64,000 bases of DNA from Bradyrhizobium yuanmingense (GCF_029167105.1 NZ_JARFML010000013.1:124001-188000); one strand, 5' to 3'. Numbered from the stretch's first letter, positions 25,663 through 34,827 are shown. Numbers and translations: made by a program. The notes: generated from the letters alone by a model not told the origin.

Positions 25663-26157
25663 CTATTTAGCGGTCGCCGCGATCACATCGACCTCGATCA
25701 TCATGCCTGGCCAGGCCAGCTGACTGACCGCGACGAACGTACCTGCTGGCTGGGTCGATCCGGCGAAAACTTCGCTCCGGCACTTTCCTGCCTCTGGAAA
25801 GGTCCTGATATCGGTCACAAACGTGGTGACCTTGATAACATCGTTCAAAGAACCACCCTGCTTCTCCAGGATACGCTTGATCTTGTCCCACGCGTACCTG
25901 CATTGTGCGCCGAAGTCGCCAACGTGCTTGATCGCTCCGCCGGAGGTTGCCGCCTCATCTTCCGCGCCGATACCGCCCAGGAACAACAGTCGTCCCGGAT
26001 TCTTCACAGTCACCACTTCTGAAAAGCGGCCCTTGGCCCATTCACTATAGTTGTAGCTCTGTTTCTCGTAGCCGCCTGCATCCTGCGCCACGGCCGGTGA
26101 AGTCACTGCTGCCAACAACAGTGCCGCTCCCGCCAATTTGTAAACCACCTGCCTCAC
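25663..26157 (-). CDS. RidA-family protein with signal peptide
   Basis: 164 residues from a GTG at 26157: a hydrophobic signal (YKLAGAALLLAAVTSPAVAQ) followed by a YjgF/RidA fold (VVTVKNPGRLLFLGGIGAED, NDVIKVTTFVTDIR with the conserved Arg, and a C-terminal PGMMIEVDVIAA). Cytosolic RidA deaminates reactive enamines/imines; an exported version must do something else or act on a periplasmic imine. The GTG start with upstream GATGAGG gives a normal signal length; ATG 26214 is an alternative with a longer N-terminus. Confidence 0.8.
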   Translation of the reverse strand: MRQVVYKLAGAALLLAAVTSPAVAQDAGGYEKQSYNYSEWAKGRFSEVVTVKNPGRLLFLGGIGAEDEAATSGGAIKHVGDFGAQCRYAWDKIKRILEKQGGSLNDVIKVTTFVTDIRTFPEAGKCRSEVFAGSTQPAGTFVAVSQLAWPGMMIEVDVIAATAK

Positions 26158-26243
26158 CTGAATTACCTCATCTCGATAGCATATAAGGGGCCGTAACCGC
26201 GCCCGCGCAATCATGCAGTCTTTCGAGCAGGGCGTGGCCTCAC

Positions 26244-26269
26244 AATCGATAGTTTCTTTGTAATCGATA
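26244..26269. promoter_or_regulatory. Direct repeat AATCGATA x2, 18 bp apart
   Basis: AATCGATA occurs at 26244-26251 and 26262-26269 in the divergent promoter between the RidA and the dioxygenase genes. Each copy holds the palindrome ATCGAT. The spacing approaches two helical turns, so it may bind a dimeric regulator encoded elsewhere. Confidence 0.4.
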
Positions 26270-26381
26270 AGCTGCGCTTAATGATCAAGCGGCGCTCGAC
26301 ACTCCTGCATTTGATCTGCATTAAGGATCGCAGCGGCCAACACAAATACGATCACTGGATCAACTCAAAGAGGAGGCGTCC

Positions 26382-27227
26382 ATGGGTGACATCGTATTGG
26401 CGGCCAAGATTGCGCACGTACCTTCGATCATGATTTCGGAGCGCGACGGACCGCTGAAGGGAAAGCGAGCAGCGGCCATTCAGGCGTTGCGCGAAATCGG
26501 CAGGCGCGCCCGCGACAGGAAGGCGGACACGTTCCTCGTATTCGATACCCATTGGATCTCGAATTTCGGGTGTCACGTGAACGCAAACGCGCGCCATCGC
26601 GGCGTCTATACCAGTCATGAAGCGCCGCATATGATCCAGAACATGAATTACGACTATCCCGGCGACCCCGAGCTCGGTGACGCGATCGCAGCCGAAGCGA
26701 CGAAGCACGGTCTCCAGGTCCTGGCACACAAGGTGGAGACGCTGCCGCTCGAGTACGGCACCATCGTGCCGATGCACTACATGAACGAAGGCGGCTGGGC
26801 GCGCGTCCTTTCGGTTGCCGCGCCGATCTTCGCCAGCGTGGAGGAGAACCGCAAGTTCGGTGCGGCCTGCGCTTCCGCAATCGCCGCCTCGAACCGCAAG
26901 GTAGCCGTCCTTGCCTCCGGCTCCATGTCGCACAAGCTCGTTGCCAACGAGCAGGTCGGCGACAGCCAGTGGGAACAGATCGGCAGCGAATTCAACCGCC
27001 AGGTCGACTTGCGCGTCCTCGATCTATGGAAGGAACGACGCTATGCGGAGTTCGTCCGCATGCTCCCGGAGTACTCGACCAAGTGCAATGGCGAGGCCCT
27101 GATGGCCGACACGCACATGATGTTCGGGTTGCTCGGTTGGGACGCATACACGGGAGAAACGGAGCTGCTTTGTCCCTACTTCCCGTCATCTGGCAGCGGC
27201 CAGATCATCGCCGAGCACCATATTTGA
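26382..27227 (+). CDS. hpaD: Class III (LigB-type) extradiol dioxygenase, 3,4-dihydroxyphenylacetate 2,3-dioxygenase-like
   Basis: 281 residues that follow the enterobacterial HpaD/HpcB pattern from end to end: LAAKIAHVPSIMISE, DTFLVFDTHWISNFG, HRGVYTSHEAPHMIQNMNY, KVAVLASGSMSHKL. Fe(II) ligands of the LigB family map to H12, H57 and E238. The predicted reaction is 2,3-cleavage of homoprotocatechuate to 5-carboxymethyl-2-hydroxymuconate semialdehyde. AGAGGAGG precedes the start. It is a lone forward gene beside a reverse operon that carries the unrelated class I enzyme for the same reaction. Confidence 0.85.
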   Translation: MGDIVLAAKIAHVPSIMISERDGPLKGKRAAAIQALREIGRRARDRKADTFLVFDTHWISNFGCHVNANARHRGVYTSHEAPHMIQNMNYDYPGDPELGDAIAAEATKHGLQVLAHKVETLPLEYGTIVPMHYMNEGGWARVLSVAAPIFASVEENRKFGAACASAIAASNRKVAVLASGSMSHKLVANEQVGDSQWEQIGSEFNRQVDLRVLDLWKERRYAEFVRMLPEYSTKCNGEALMADTHMMFGLLGWDAYTGETELLCPYFPSSGSGQIIAEHHI

Positions 27228-27242
27228 GGCGACGAACGACAG

Positions 27243-27265
27243 CGAGGCTGGCCAGACCAGCCTCG
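27243..27265. terminator. Strong hairpin between convergent genes
   Basis: CGAGGCTGG and CCAGCCTCG form a perfect 9-bp stem with a 5-nt loop in the 61-bp gap between the class III dioxygenase gene and the convergent FAH gene. Probably a bidirectional terminator, though without a T-run. Confidence 0.6.
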
Positions 27266-27288
27266 GTGTCAGCTGCTTGGCTTGAGGA

Positions 27289-28152
27289 CTACCGCTCCTC
27301 GGCGACGACGGTGTTGCGCAGAACGCCGATCCGAGTGGATTCCACCTCGACGACATCGCCCGGCTTCAGCCAACGCGGCGGATCGAACCGCGCTCCAGCA
27401 CCGGTCGGCGTGCCTGTCGCGATCATATCGCCGGGCTTGAGGGTCGCGAAGGTGGAGAGATAGCTGATGAGATAATCGAACGGGAACATCAGCCGCTCGG
27501 TCGAGTCGTGCTGCCGCAATTCGCCGTTGACGCGGGTGGCAATGTCATGAGGTCCGCGCGGATCGCATTCGTCCGCCGTGATGATCCAAGGCCCAATGCT
27601 CCCCGACCGATCGAAGTTCTTTCCCTGCGTAACGTTGAATTTTCCATGCCGAAGCCAGTCCCGCACACTGCCCTCGTTGCACAGCGTCATTCCGAAGATA
27701 TGCGACCAAGCCTGCTCACGCGGAATGTGACGACCGGCCTTGCCGATCACGATCACGAGCTCGCCCTCGTAGTCGAACTCCTCGGACACGCGCGGTTTTT
27801 CAAGTGGCTGGCCGGAGCCAACCACTGAAGACGGAGCACGGACGAACAGGCTGGGGTACTTCGGCAGGTCAGAATTGTCCTTGTACTCCTCGTTGCGATC
27901 GTTGTAGTTCACGCCGATACACCAGAGCTTCTCGGGATTGGTGATTGGCGGCAGGAGCGTCAACTGGTCGAACCGATGATCCGCGACCTGGCCAGCCACC
28001 GCCTGTTGCGCGGCCGGGAGCGCCTCGGCCGCTATCAGAGCCTTCAAATTGGGAAATTCGGCGCCCATCCGCGAAGTCAGATCGATGACTCCGTCGCTCG
28101 TCACCGAGCCAAACCGTTCTTCGCCGTCTTGCAGGTAGCTCAGCAATCGCAC
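27289..28152 (-). CDS. FAH-family hydrolase/decarboxylase, HpaG-like
   Basis: 287 residues from GTG 28152, which is preceded by GAGGAG at good distance; the longer frame would overlap the upstream gene. Core motifs: FDYEGELVIVIGKAGRHI (E129, E131) and CNEGSVRDW, where the third metal ligand is Glu160 instead of the usual Asp; GDMIATGTPTGAGARFDPP is intact. HpaG and HpaH-type steps after homoprotocatechuate cleavage use this fold, so a role as decarboxylase/isomerase or hydrolase late in the pathway is likely. Last gene of the reverse operon. Confidence 0.83.
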   Translation of the reverse strand: MRLLSYLQDGEERFGSVTSDGVIDLTSRMGAEFPNLKALIAAEALPAAQQAVAGQVADHRFDQLTLLPPITNPEKLWCIGVNYNDRNEEYKDNSDLPKYPSLFVRAPSSVVGSGQPLEKPRVSEEFDYEGELVIVIGKAGRHIPREQAWSHIFGMTLCNEGSVRDWLRHGKFNVTQGKNFDRSGSIGPWIITADECDPRGPHDIATRVNGELRQHDSTERLMFPFDYLISYLSTFATLKPGDMIATGTPTGAGARFDPPRWLKPGDVVEVESTRIGVLRNTVVAEER

Positions 28153-28201
28153 GATGACGTCTCCTCGACCATGATCGATCGTCGCACCAGGCGACGCATG
28201 A

Positions 28202-29164
28202 CTAGCGTCCCGCCTTGCGTTCGATATCCAGCCGCTCTTCCGCTCCCTTGCGCAGATACGCCAGCTGATCGAGCAGACCCTGCGGGTCGACAAGAGGATT
28301 CGGCTCGTTTGGTGCGCGCGAGATGACTTTCTCGCGGAGCTCGGTCAACCCGTTCGAGAACGGATGCGTCGTGAGATGCACCCTCACAGGATTGCCGGGC
28401 TGCTCAACCAGCTTCTTGATCTTGTCGAGGCTCACAATGTAACCTTCGACCTGCTTCGAATTTTCGATCGCATTGAGCCCGAGCCCGCCGATCGTGATGG
28501 CGCGATAAGTTTTTGTGCTATCCTTCACGTCGTAGGTGTATGACGCTGTGCCATGGGTATGACCAGGGGTCTCCAATACGCCGAACGTGTTATCGCCTAA
28601 ACGGATGACATCTCCGTCCCCGATGACGACATCCCGATCGATCATTGACCACCGACGCGGCGTTCCTTCCGACTGCTTCGCTCCCGCGATCGCTTCGCTC
28701 CAGCCGGTCTTGGTCATCACGAACTTCGCATTCGGCAACAGAGGCTTGAGTTTGGCGGCTCCACCGACATGATCGAAGTGCCCATGCGTCATCAGCACGT
28801 ATTTTATGTCGGCCAGGTCGACGCCGACCCTGCGCAAATTGGCGATGAGCTGATCGACATGAGGCTCGTGCAACGTGTCGATCAACACCACGCCGTCACT
28901 GGTGCGTATCACCCAAGACGAGACCCAGCAAACGCCGACATAATAGACGTTATCGAAAGCCTTCCAGGGCTCGACGTACTGGGCCTTGGGATTGTTCAGC
29001 CAGGCCCCCAGCTCGGGCGGCATCTTCTTGGTGCGGCCAAACTCTTCGAACTGCGTCAGGATTTCCTTCGACGGACATCCCTCGAACGGCTGCGCAAGGG
29101 CAGCCGTTCCCAATGACGATGTCAGGGCTACAATGGCGCCCGCGAGAAGAGACTGGTATTTCAT
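28202..29164 (-). CDS. Exported MBL-fold metallo-hydrolase (subclass B3-like)
   Basis: 320 residues with a Sec signal (cleavage likely after TAALAQ, ~25) and the zinc motif THGHFDH (H127, H129, D131, H132), plus ETPGHTHGTASY (~200). B3-like MBL proteins of this type include lactamases and unknown hydrolases. Inside a catabolic operon, a periplasmic esterase or lactonase role is more likely than resistance. It lies between the FAD dehydrogenase and the FAH gene. Confidence 0.85.
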   Translation of the reverse strand: MKYQSLLAGAIVALTSSLGTAALAQPFEGCPSKEILTQFEEFGRTKKMPPELGAWLNNPKAQYVEPWKAFDNVYYVGVCWVSSWVIRTSDGVVLIDTLHEPHVDQLIANLRRVGVDLADIKYVLMTHGHFDHVGGAAKLKPLLPNAKFVMTKTGWSEAIAGAKQSEGTPRRWSMIDRDVVIGDGDVIRLGDNTFGVLETPGHTHGTASYTYDVKDSTKTYRAITIGGLGLNAIENSKQVEGYIVSLDKIKKLVEQPGNPVRVHLTTHPFSNGLTELREKVISRAPNEPNPLVDPQGLLDQLAYLRKGAEERLDIERKAGR

Positions 29165-29197
29165 CGATGTTCCTTTCGATGCTAACGGACGAGCTCA

Positions 29198-30667
29198 TCA
29201 CACGGATGCCAACGGCGGTTCTGGGAAAAGCTTGCCTGGATTGAGAATTCCTTTCGGATCGAGCGCCATCTTGAGCGATCGCATCACCTCCAGGGCCTGA
29301 GCACCGTGCTCCTGCTCCAGAAAGCCACGCTTTCCGAGGCCGACTCCGTGCTCTCCGGAACACGTCCCGCCCAACGCGAGACCGCGCGCGACGATCTTGT
29401 GGTCCAGCGCGAGTGCTCGCTCGACTTCCACGGGATCGTCGGGATCGACCAGGATGCAGCAGTGAAAATTGCCGTCTCCAACGTGGCCGGCAATTGGTGC
29501 GATCAATCCGGACGCGGCAATATCCTCTCGCGCCCCGAGGACAGCTTCGGCAAGCCGCGAGATCGGCACGCATACGTCGGTAGCAATGCCCTTCGCCCCT
29601 GGACGCAAAGCGATTGCGGCCGGATACGCCCGGTGTCGGGCGGTCCACAGCCGATTACGTGCCTCGGTGCCGCTGGACCACACGAAGCGAACTGCTCCAG
29701 CGTCATTCGCCATAGTCTCGACGAGTTCGGCCTGCTCTTTCACGCTCGAACTATTGCCGTTGAATTCAAAGAACAGGGTCGGCACCGCCTCGTAACCCTC
29801 GAGCCTGGAATAAGCGATGCTCGCTCCCATTTGCACGTCATCCAGAAGCTCGACGCGCGCAATCGGAATACCGAGTTGCATCGTCATGAAGACTGTCTCG
29901 ACCGCCGCGGCCAGGGTTGGGAATTGCGCCACGGCGGCGCTGGTTGCCTCAGGTATTCCGTGAAGGCGCAAACGGATCTTTGTGATAACGCCGAGTGTTC
30001 CCTCCGAACCGATGAAGAGGTGGGTCAGATCGTATCCGTTGGCGGCCTTCCGCACGCGGCCGCCGGTCGAAATGAGCCGGCCATCTGCGAGAACGACATC
30101 CAGCCCAAGTACATTTTCCCGAATGGTCCCGTATCGCACCGCATTCGTACCGCTTGCGCGAGTCGCACACATTCCCCCGATCGTGCATTCCGCACCGGGA
30201 TCGACCGCAAAGAATAGGCCGGCGTCGCGGATGAAGCTATTGAGCTGCTCGCGCGTGACGCCCGGCTCGACCAAGCAATCCATGTCCTCCCGATTGACCT
30301 CGATGATCGAGTCCAGCCGCGTGAGATCAACGCTTACTCCGCCGCAAACGGCATTCACCTGCCCTTCGAGGCTCGAACCTGCGCCGAACGGAACAACTGG
30401 CACCCCCTCTCGATGACAGAGCGCCAGAACTTGCCTAACCTCGTCGACTGTCTCGACGAAGACGACGGCATCCGGCAAATGAGGCAAGGTGGGGCCCTCG
30501 CCGTGCGCGTGCTGTTCGCGCAATGACATGCTTGTCGACAGCCGGTCGCCAAGGAAACCGCGCGCTTCTTCGATCACGATCGCCACTTGTTTGGCCGACA
30601 CGCGCGGCGTTGCGACGGACCACGTCGCGTCCAGCAGGGATGTCGCTCTCTTAAAGGCTTCAAGCAT
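29198..30667 (-). CDS. FAD-linked 2-hydroxy acid dehydrogenase (GlcD/D-lactate dehydrogenase type)
   Basis: About 489 residues. The FAD_binding_4 domain shows PVVPFGAGSSLEGQ (~110) and CTIGGMCATRASGTNAVRYG (~165), and the C-terminal FAD-oxidase domain has IAGHVGDGNFHCCILVDPDD (~400) and CSGEHGVGLGKRGF (~440), as in GlcD and D-lactate dehydrogenases. It should oxidise a D-2-hydroxy acid to the 2-oxo acid and pass electrons to the respiratory chain. The start is uncertain; ATG 30667 gives a family-like length. In this operon the substrate may be an aryl-lactate. Confidence 0.87.
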   Translation of the reverse strand: MLEAFKRATSLLDATWSVATPRVSAKQVAIVIEEARGFLGDRLSTSMSLREQHAHGEGPTLPHLPDAVVFVETVDEVRQVLALCHREGVPVVPFGAGSSLEGQVNAVCGGVSVDLTRLDSIIEVNREDMDCLVEPGVTREQLNSFIRDAGLFFAVDPGAECTIGGMCATRASGTNAVRYGTIRENVLGLDVVLADGRLISTGGRVRKAANGYDLTHLFIGSEGTLGVITKIRLRLHGIPEATSAAVAQFPTLAAAVETVFMTMQLGIPIARVELLDDVQMGASIAYSRLEGYEAVPTLFFEFNGNSSSVKEQAELVETMANDAGAVRFVWSSGTEARNRLWTARHRAYPAAIALRPGAKGIATDVCVPISRLAEAVLGAREDIAASGLIAPIAGHVGDGNFHCCILVDPDDPVEVERALALDHKIVARGLALGGTCSGEHGVGLGKRGFLEQEHGAQALEVMRSLKMALDPKGILNPGKLFPEPPLASV

Positions 30668-30732
30668 TTCTTCGACCGGGCTCCTGCCCCAAATGATGCG
30701 ACAATCTTGGGCCGTTGCCGAGCCTCGAAGTT

Positions 30733-31713
30733 TCAGGGGGCTACAATCGGGGTCGCTTTGAGCTTCGACGCCACGGGACTGACCTCGCGAAAGATGCTGC
30801 CCTCTTCGAACCAGGAGCGCGGCGCGGGAGCACCCCACAAGGTCTGCCGCTGCGGATCCTTCAGGTCCCACCGGATCGGCTCGAGGTCCGGATCAACGGT
30901 CTGATAGTCCGAGCAATAGATCTCTGTCCGATGACCGTCGCGATCGCGGATATAAAGAAAGAAGGCGTTCGAGATGCCGTGCCGGCCCGGACCGCGCTCG
31001 ATGTTTCCGACGTAGCCGGTCGTTGACATCACATCGAGCAGGTCGATGATATTCAGCGGGGTCGGCACCCAGAACGCGACGTGATGGAGCCTTGGTCCGA
31101 GGCCATTTGTGAACGCAATGTCGTGAACCCCACCTTTGCGATGCATCCAGGCCGCCCAGAGCTCCGATCCGTCCTCGGTATCGGTATATTCGGTCATCCG
31201 GAAACCGAGTGAGTTGTAGAACTCAACCGAAGCCCGCACATCCGGCGAGAAGCAGTTGAAGTGATCGATCCGCAGTGGCCGCACGCCCTTATAGAGTGAG
31301 TACTTCTGATGGATCGGAGGCAGCCGATCCATCTGCGCATAGAATTCGAGGGGAATGCCGAGCGGATCCCGCGTTCGGAACGTACGGCCCTGATAGGGCA
31401 CATCGACCCACGTTGTCGGTAAACCCATCCCCTCGAAGAACGCCTTTGCGCGATCGAGATGATCCTCATCGTACACCTTGAAGCCGAGCTCGTTGGCAAG
31501 GCCGCTGGATCCTTTTTCAAGAATGATGCAATGGTGACCGCGCTCCTCGAGAGCGCGCAGGTAGATGCGGCGGTTGTCCTCAGCCGTGACCTGGAGGCCG
31601 AGCGTATCGGCATAGAAGGCGCGCGCAGCTTCCAGATCGGTCACCGTCAGCACGATATGGCTTAGCCGAACGATGTTGAAAGGCGGATACAAGACACTCG
31701 CAGGAATTGCCAT
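30733..31713 (-). CDS. Class I homoprotocatechuate 2,3-dioxygenase (VOC type)
   Basis: 326 residues with high overall likeness to the Brevibacterium/Arthrobacter HPCD/MndD enzymes, e.g. VRPLRIDHFNCFSPDVR, AAWMHRKGGVHD and RGPGRHGISNAFFLYIRD. Metal ligands map to H151, H211 and E264, and the acid/base His to H197. It cleaves 3,4-dihydroxyphenylacetate next to its hydroxyl pair. It is followed in the operon by the FAD dehydrogenase and preceded (11-bp gap) by HpaE, the next enzyme of the pathway. Confidence 0.9.
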   Translation of the reverse strand: MAIPASVLYPPFNIVRLSHIVLTVTDLEAARAFYADTLGLQVTAEDNRRIYLRALEERGHHCIILEKGSSGLANELGFKVYDEDHLDRAKAFFEGMGLPTTWVDVPYQGRTFRTRDPLGIPLEFYAQMDRLPPIHQKYSLYKGVRPLRIDHFNCFSPDVRASVEFYNSLGFRMTEYTDTEDGSELWAAWMHRKGGVHDIAFTNGLGPRLHHVAFWVPTPLNIIDLLDVMSTTGYVGNIERGPGRHGISNAFFLYIRDRDGHRTEIYCSDYQTVDPDLEPIRWDLKDPQRQTLWGAPAPRSWFEEGSIFREVSPVASKLKATPIVAP

Positions 31714-31725
31714 TGTTCTTCCCTC

Positions 31726-33264
31726 TCACACCCCAACGCGTGGAATCTTGTGACTGTCGTAGGCAATCGCGATGTTCTTCGTCTCCATGTAGAAGTCGAA
31801 GGAATAGTCTCCACCATCACGGCCGATGCCCGACTGCTTCACGCCGCCAAACGGCGTCGGCAGATGGCGCACGTTCTCCGAATTGACCCAAATCATGCCG
31901 GCCTCAAGATCGCGCGCAACGCGATGCGCACGACCCACGTCGCGTGTCCAGACGTAGCCGGTGAGCCCATATCGCACATCGTTGGCGATCTTGGTCGCCT
32001 CGGCTTCGTCTGCAAACGGGATCATGGTGAGGACCGGCCCAAATATCTCCTCCTGCGCGATCCGCATATCGTTGGCCGCATTCGTGAACAGGGTCGGCTC
32101 CACGTAATTGCCCGCTCCTCCGCAAGCACGACCGCCGCCGACCGCGACCGTAGCCCCGGCGTCTCGCGCCAAACTCGGATAGCTCAATACTTTCTCGGCG
32201 TGCCGCGGATGAATGAGCGGACCGATCTCGGTCGCCGGGTCGAGGGGATGTCCGACCTTGATTGCAGCGACACGATCGGCGGCCTTCGCGGCGAATTCGG
32301 CGTAGATCGACCTCTGCACAAGCGCCCGCGACGAGGACGTGCAGCGCTCGCCATTCAGCGAGTAGATCATGAAGAGCACCGCATCGAGCGCCCGATCCAG
32401 ATCGGCATCATCGAACACGATGACTGGGTTCTTCCCGCCGAGCTCGAAGTGGACGCGCTTCAACGTCGCAGCGCCTTGCCGCATGATGTGCGAGCCCGTG
32501 GTGGTTTCGCCGACGAAGGCAACAGCCTTGATCGCGTCGTGCTCGGTCAGCGCCTTCCCCGCGCTCTCTCCTAGTCCGTGAACGAGATTTACGACGCCAG
32601 CCGGACCACCATGCGCGCGAATGACCTCGTCCATGATCTCGGTCAGGATCACTGCCGAAAGCGGACTCCACTCGGCCGGCTTGTGGACGACAGTGCAGCC
32701 TGCAGCGAGGGCTGGCGCGATCTTCCAGGTCGACAGCATGAACGGGGTGTTCCAGGGCGTGACAACCCCCACCGGCCCGATCGGCTGGCGCATGGTGTAA
32801 TTGAGATGGTCGCCGTCCGGCAGCGACAACCCGTCGGCAGCGCCAGGGGCGCGGTCCGCATAAAAGCGGAAATTTTCAGCGCCTCGCAGCGCCGCCTTCG
32901 CCATATAGCGGATCGGCTGTCCGGTATCCGACGATTCGACCAAGGCGATCTCGTCGGAACGAGCCTCGATGGCATCGGCAATGGCATGGAGGATCGCGCG
33001 GCGCTTCGTGCCCGAGATGTCCCGCCAGATCCGGAAAGCATCGGCTGCAGCCTGTGCAGCCTTGGCGACATCCGCCGCGTGACCGGATGCAACAGTGCAT
33101 TGTTTGGCATTCGTGGTCGGGTCAAGCGTGTCGAAGGTCTCTCCGGAGTCTGACAATGTGCGTTCGCCATTGATGAGATGCGGCACGGTCGCTCGCGCAA
33201 ACCTGTCGAGGAACGACTCCGCGCTCTTCTGATTGGCCGCAAGCGTCTTGGGCTCGCTCATCAT
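31726..33264 (-). CDS. hpaE: 5-carboxymethyl-2-hydroxymuconate semialdehyde dehydrogenase
   Basis: 512 residues with the HpaE-specific block TPWNTPFMLSTWKIAPALAA (N171) and then CTVVHKPAEWSP, catalytic Glu274 (FELGGKNP) and Cys308 (LNGERCTSSSR). It oxidises the product of homoprotocatechuate cleavage with NAD. ATG 33264 or the next ATG can serve as start. Immediately upstream of the class I dioxygenase in the transcript. Confidence 0.92.
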   Translation of the reverse strand: MMSEPKTLAANQKSAESFLDRFARATVPHLINGERTLSDSGETFDTLDPTTNAKQCTVASGHAADVAKAAQAAADAFRIWRDISGTKRRAILHAIADAIEARSDEIALVESSDTGQPIRYMAKAALRGAENFRFYADRAPGAADGLSLPDGDHLNYTMRQPIGPVGVVTPWNTPFMLSTWKIAPALAAGCTVVHKPAEWSPLSAVILTEIMDEVIRAHGGPAGVVNLVHGLGESAGKALTEHDAIKAVAFVGETTTGSHIMRQGAATLKRVHFELGGKNPVIVFDDADLDRALDAVLFMIYSLNGERCTSSSRALVQRSIYAEFAAKAADRVAAIKVGHPLDPATEIGPLIHPRHAEKVLSYPSLARDAGATVAVGGGRACGGAGNYVEPTLFTNAANDMRIAQEEIFGPVLTMIPFADEAEATKIANDVRYGLTGYVWTRDVGRAHRVARDLEAGMIWVNSENVRHLPTPFGGVKQSGIGRDGGDYSFDFYMETKNIAIAYDSHKIPRVGV

Positions 33265-33316
33265 TGTTCTCCCGGTGGACGACGAGTATTAACTGGGCCG
33301 ATTGCTTCTGTGCTGG

Positions 33317-34825
33317 CTAAAGCGCCAGGCAGATCGCCTTGGTTTCGAGGTAGTTCTCGACAGCAACGGCTCCGTGTTCGCGACCGAGACCGGATTGCTT
33401 GTAGCCACCGAAAGGCATGTTCGGATCGACCACATTGTGCGTGTTGACCCACACCGTGCCCGCCTTCACGGCATCCGCAAAGGTGAAGCAGCGATCGATA
33501 TCGCGCGACCACACCGAGGCAGAGAGCCCGTACTCCGTGTCGTTCGCCTGAGCGATCGCGTCGGCCATGTCGGTGAATGGAAGCAGAGTAACCACCGGTC
33601 CGAAAATTTCCTCGCGCACCAGCGCGTTTGTCTTCTTGGCGCCGACAACAACGGTCGGCTTGACGAAGTAGCCAACATCGCCCGCTGAAGTTCCCCCTGC
33701 TGCAATCGTGGCGCCCTCAGCCGTGCCTCTTTCAATCAGGGAAAGAACACGTGACTGCTGCTTGGCCGAAACAAGCGGATTGATCTGGCTGGCAGGATCG
33801 AAGCCAGAGCCGATCTTCAGACCGTTGGCGACGCCGACAAAGGTCTCAACCACCTTGTCGAAAATCGATTTCTGGATGTAGACGCGCGAACCGCACGTGC
33901 AAACCTGACCTTGATTGAAATAGACGCCGAGATTGGCGGCGAGCCCGAACAATTCGGGATTCATGTCATCGAACATCACCATCGGCGATTTCCCGCCGAG
34001 CTCGAGCGAGAAACGCGTCATATTGTCGATCGCGGCATGGCCAATGAGCTTGCCGACCTCGGTCGAGCCGGTGAAGGCGACCTTGTCGATCCCAGGGTGG
34101 GAGCACAACGCCGCACCGGCCTCGTGACCATAGCCGGTCACGACATTGACGACGCCCTCGGGAAAACCGACCTGCCGGATCAGTTGCCCAAGCCTGAGCG
34201 CCGTCAACGGCGTCTCCTCTGCCGGTTTCAGGACGACAGTGCACCCGGCAGCCAGCGCCGGCGCAATCTTCCAGACCGCCATCAGGAGCGGGAAGTTCCA
34301 GGGAACGATGGCGCCGACGACGCCAACGGGCTCCTTCCGCGTCATCGCGCGATAGCGGGTGCCGGGCGGAATCGGAATCGAGACGTCGAGCGTTTGACCG
34401 TAGATCTTGGTCGCCCACCCCGCCATGTAGCGCAGGTGCTCGGCGGAAGCCCCCACCTCGAGCGCCTGCGCAATACCGATCGATTGGCCGTTGTTGGCCG
34501 TTTCCACTTCTGAAAGCAGCTGACCGTCGGCTTCGACCGCATCCGCCAGCTTGAGCAGAAGTCGTTCGCGATCGGCAGGACGATACTTCGACCACGATCC
34601 TTCGAGGGCAACGCGGGCTGCCGCCACCGCCGCATTGATCTCCGCTTTGCCTCCGGCGGGCACCGCCGCAATGACCGCCCCGGACGCCGGATCATGCACT
34701 GGAATTTCCGAGCCACTCCGCGTTCCGACGTCCTGCGCGCCGATCAGGAGGTTATGCTTGCTCGAGAGGAAGGCCCTGGTGGCCTCGCTCACGGGCAGAG
34801 CTGCGATGCGGGTTTGGATTGTCAT
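33317..34825 (-). CDS. Aldehyde dehydrogenase, phenylacetaldehyde dehydrogenase (FeaB)-like
   Basis: 502 residues, complete ALDH fold: PWNFPLLMAVWKIAPALAAG (~160), SLELGGKSP (~260) and FNQGQVCTCGSRVY with the active-site Cys (~295). The NQGQVC-GSR environment and the substrate-pocket sequence resemble phenylacetaldehyde and betaine aldehyde dehydrogenases. ATG 34825 has a clear AAGGAG ahead and follows the decarboxylase stop by 2 bp, so both are co-translated. Predicted to oxidise an aryl-acetaldehyde from that decarboxylase. Confidence 0.85.
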   Translation of the reverse strand: MTIQTRIAALPVSEATRAFLSSKHNLLIGAQDVGTRSGSEIPVHDPASGAVIAAVPAGGKAEINAAVAAARVALEGSWSKYRPADRERLLLKLADAVEADGQLLSEVETANNGQSIGIAQALEVGASAEHLRYMAGWATKIYGQTLDVSIPIPPGTRYRAMTRKEPVGVVGAIVPWNFPLLMAVWKIAPALAAGCTVVLKPAEETPLTALRLGQLIRQVGFPEGVVNVVTGYGHEAGAALCSHPGIDKVAFTGSTEVGKLIGHAAIDNMTRFSLELGGKSPMVMFDDMNPELFGLAANLGVYFNQGQVCTCGSRVYIQKSIFDKVVETFVGVANGLKIGSGFDPASQINPLVSAKQQSRVLSLIERGTAEGATIAAGGTSAGDVGYFVKPTVVVGAKKTNALVREEIFGPVVTLLPFTDMADAIAQANDTEYGLSASVWSRDIDRCFTFADAVKAGTVWVNTHNVVDPNMPFGGYKQSGLGREHGAVAVENYLETKAICLAL

Positions 34826-34827
34826 GC

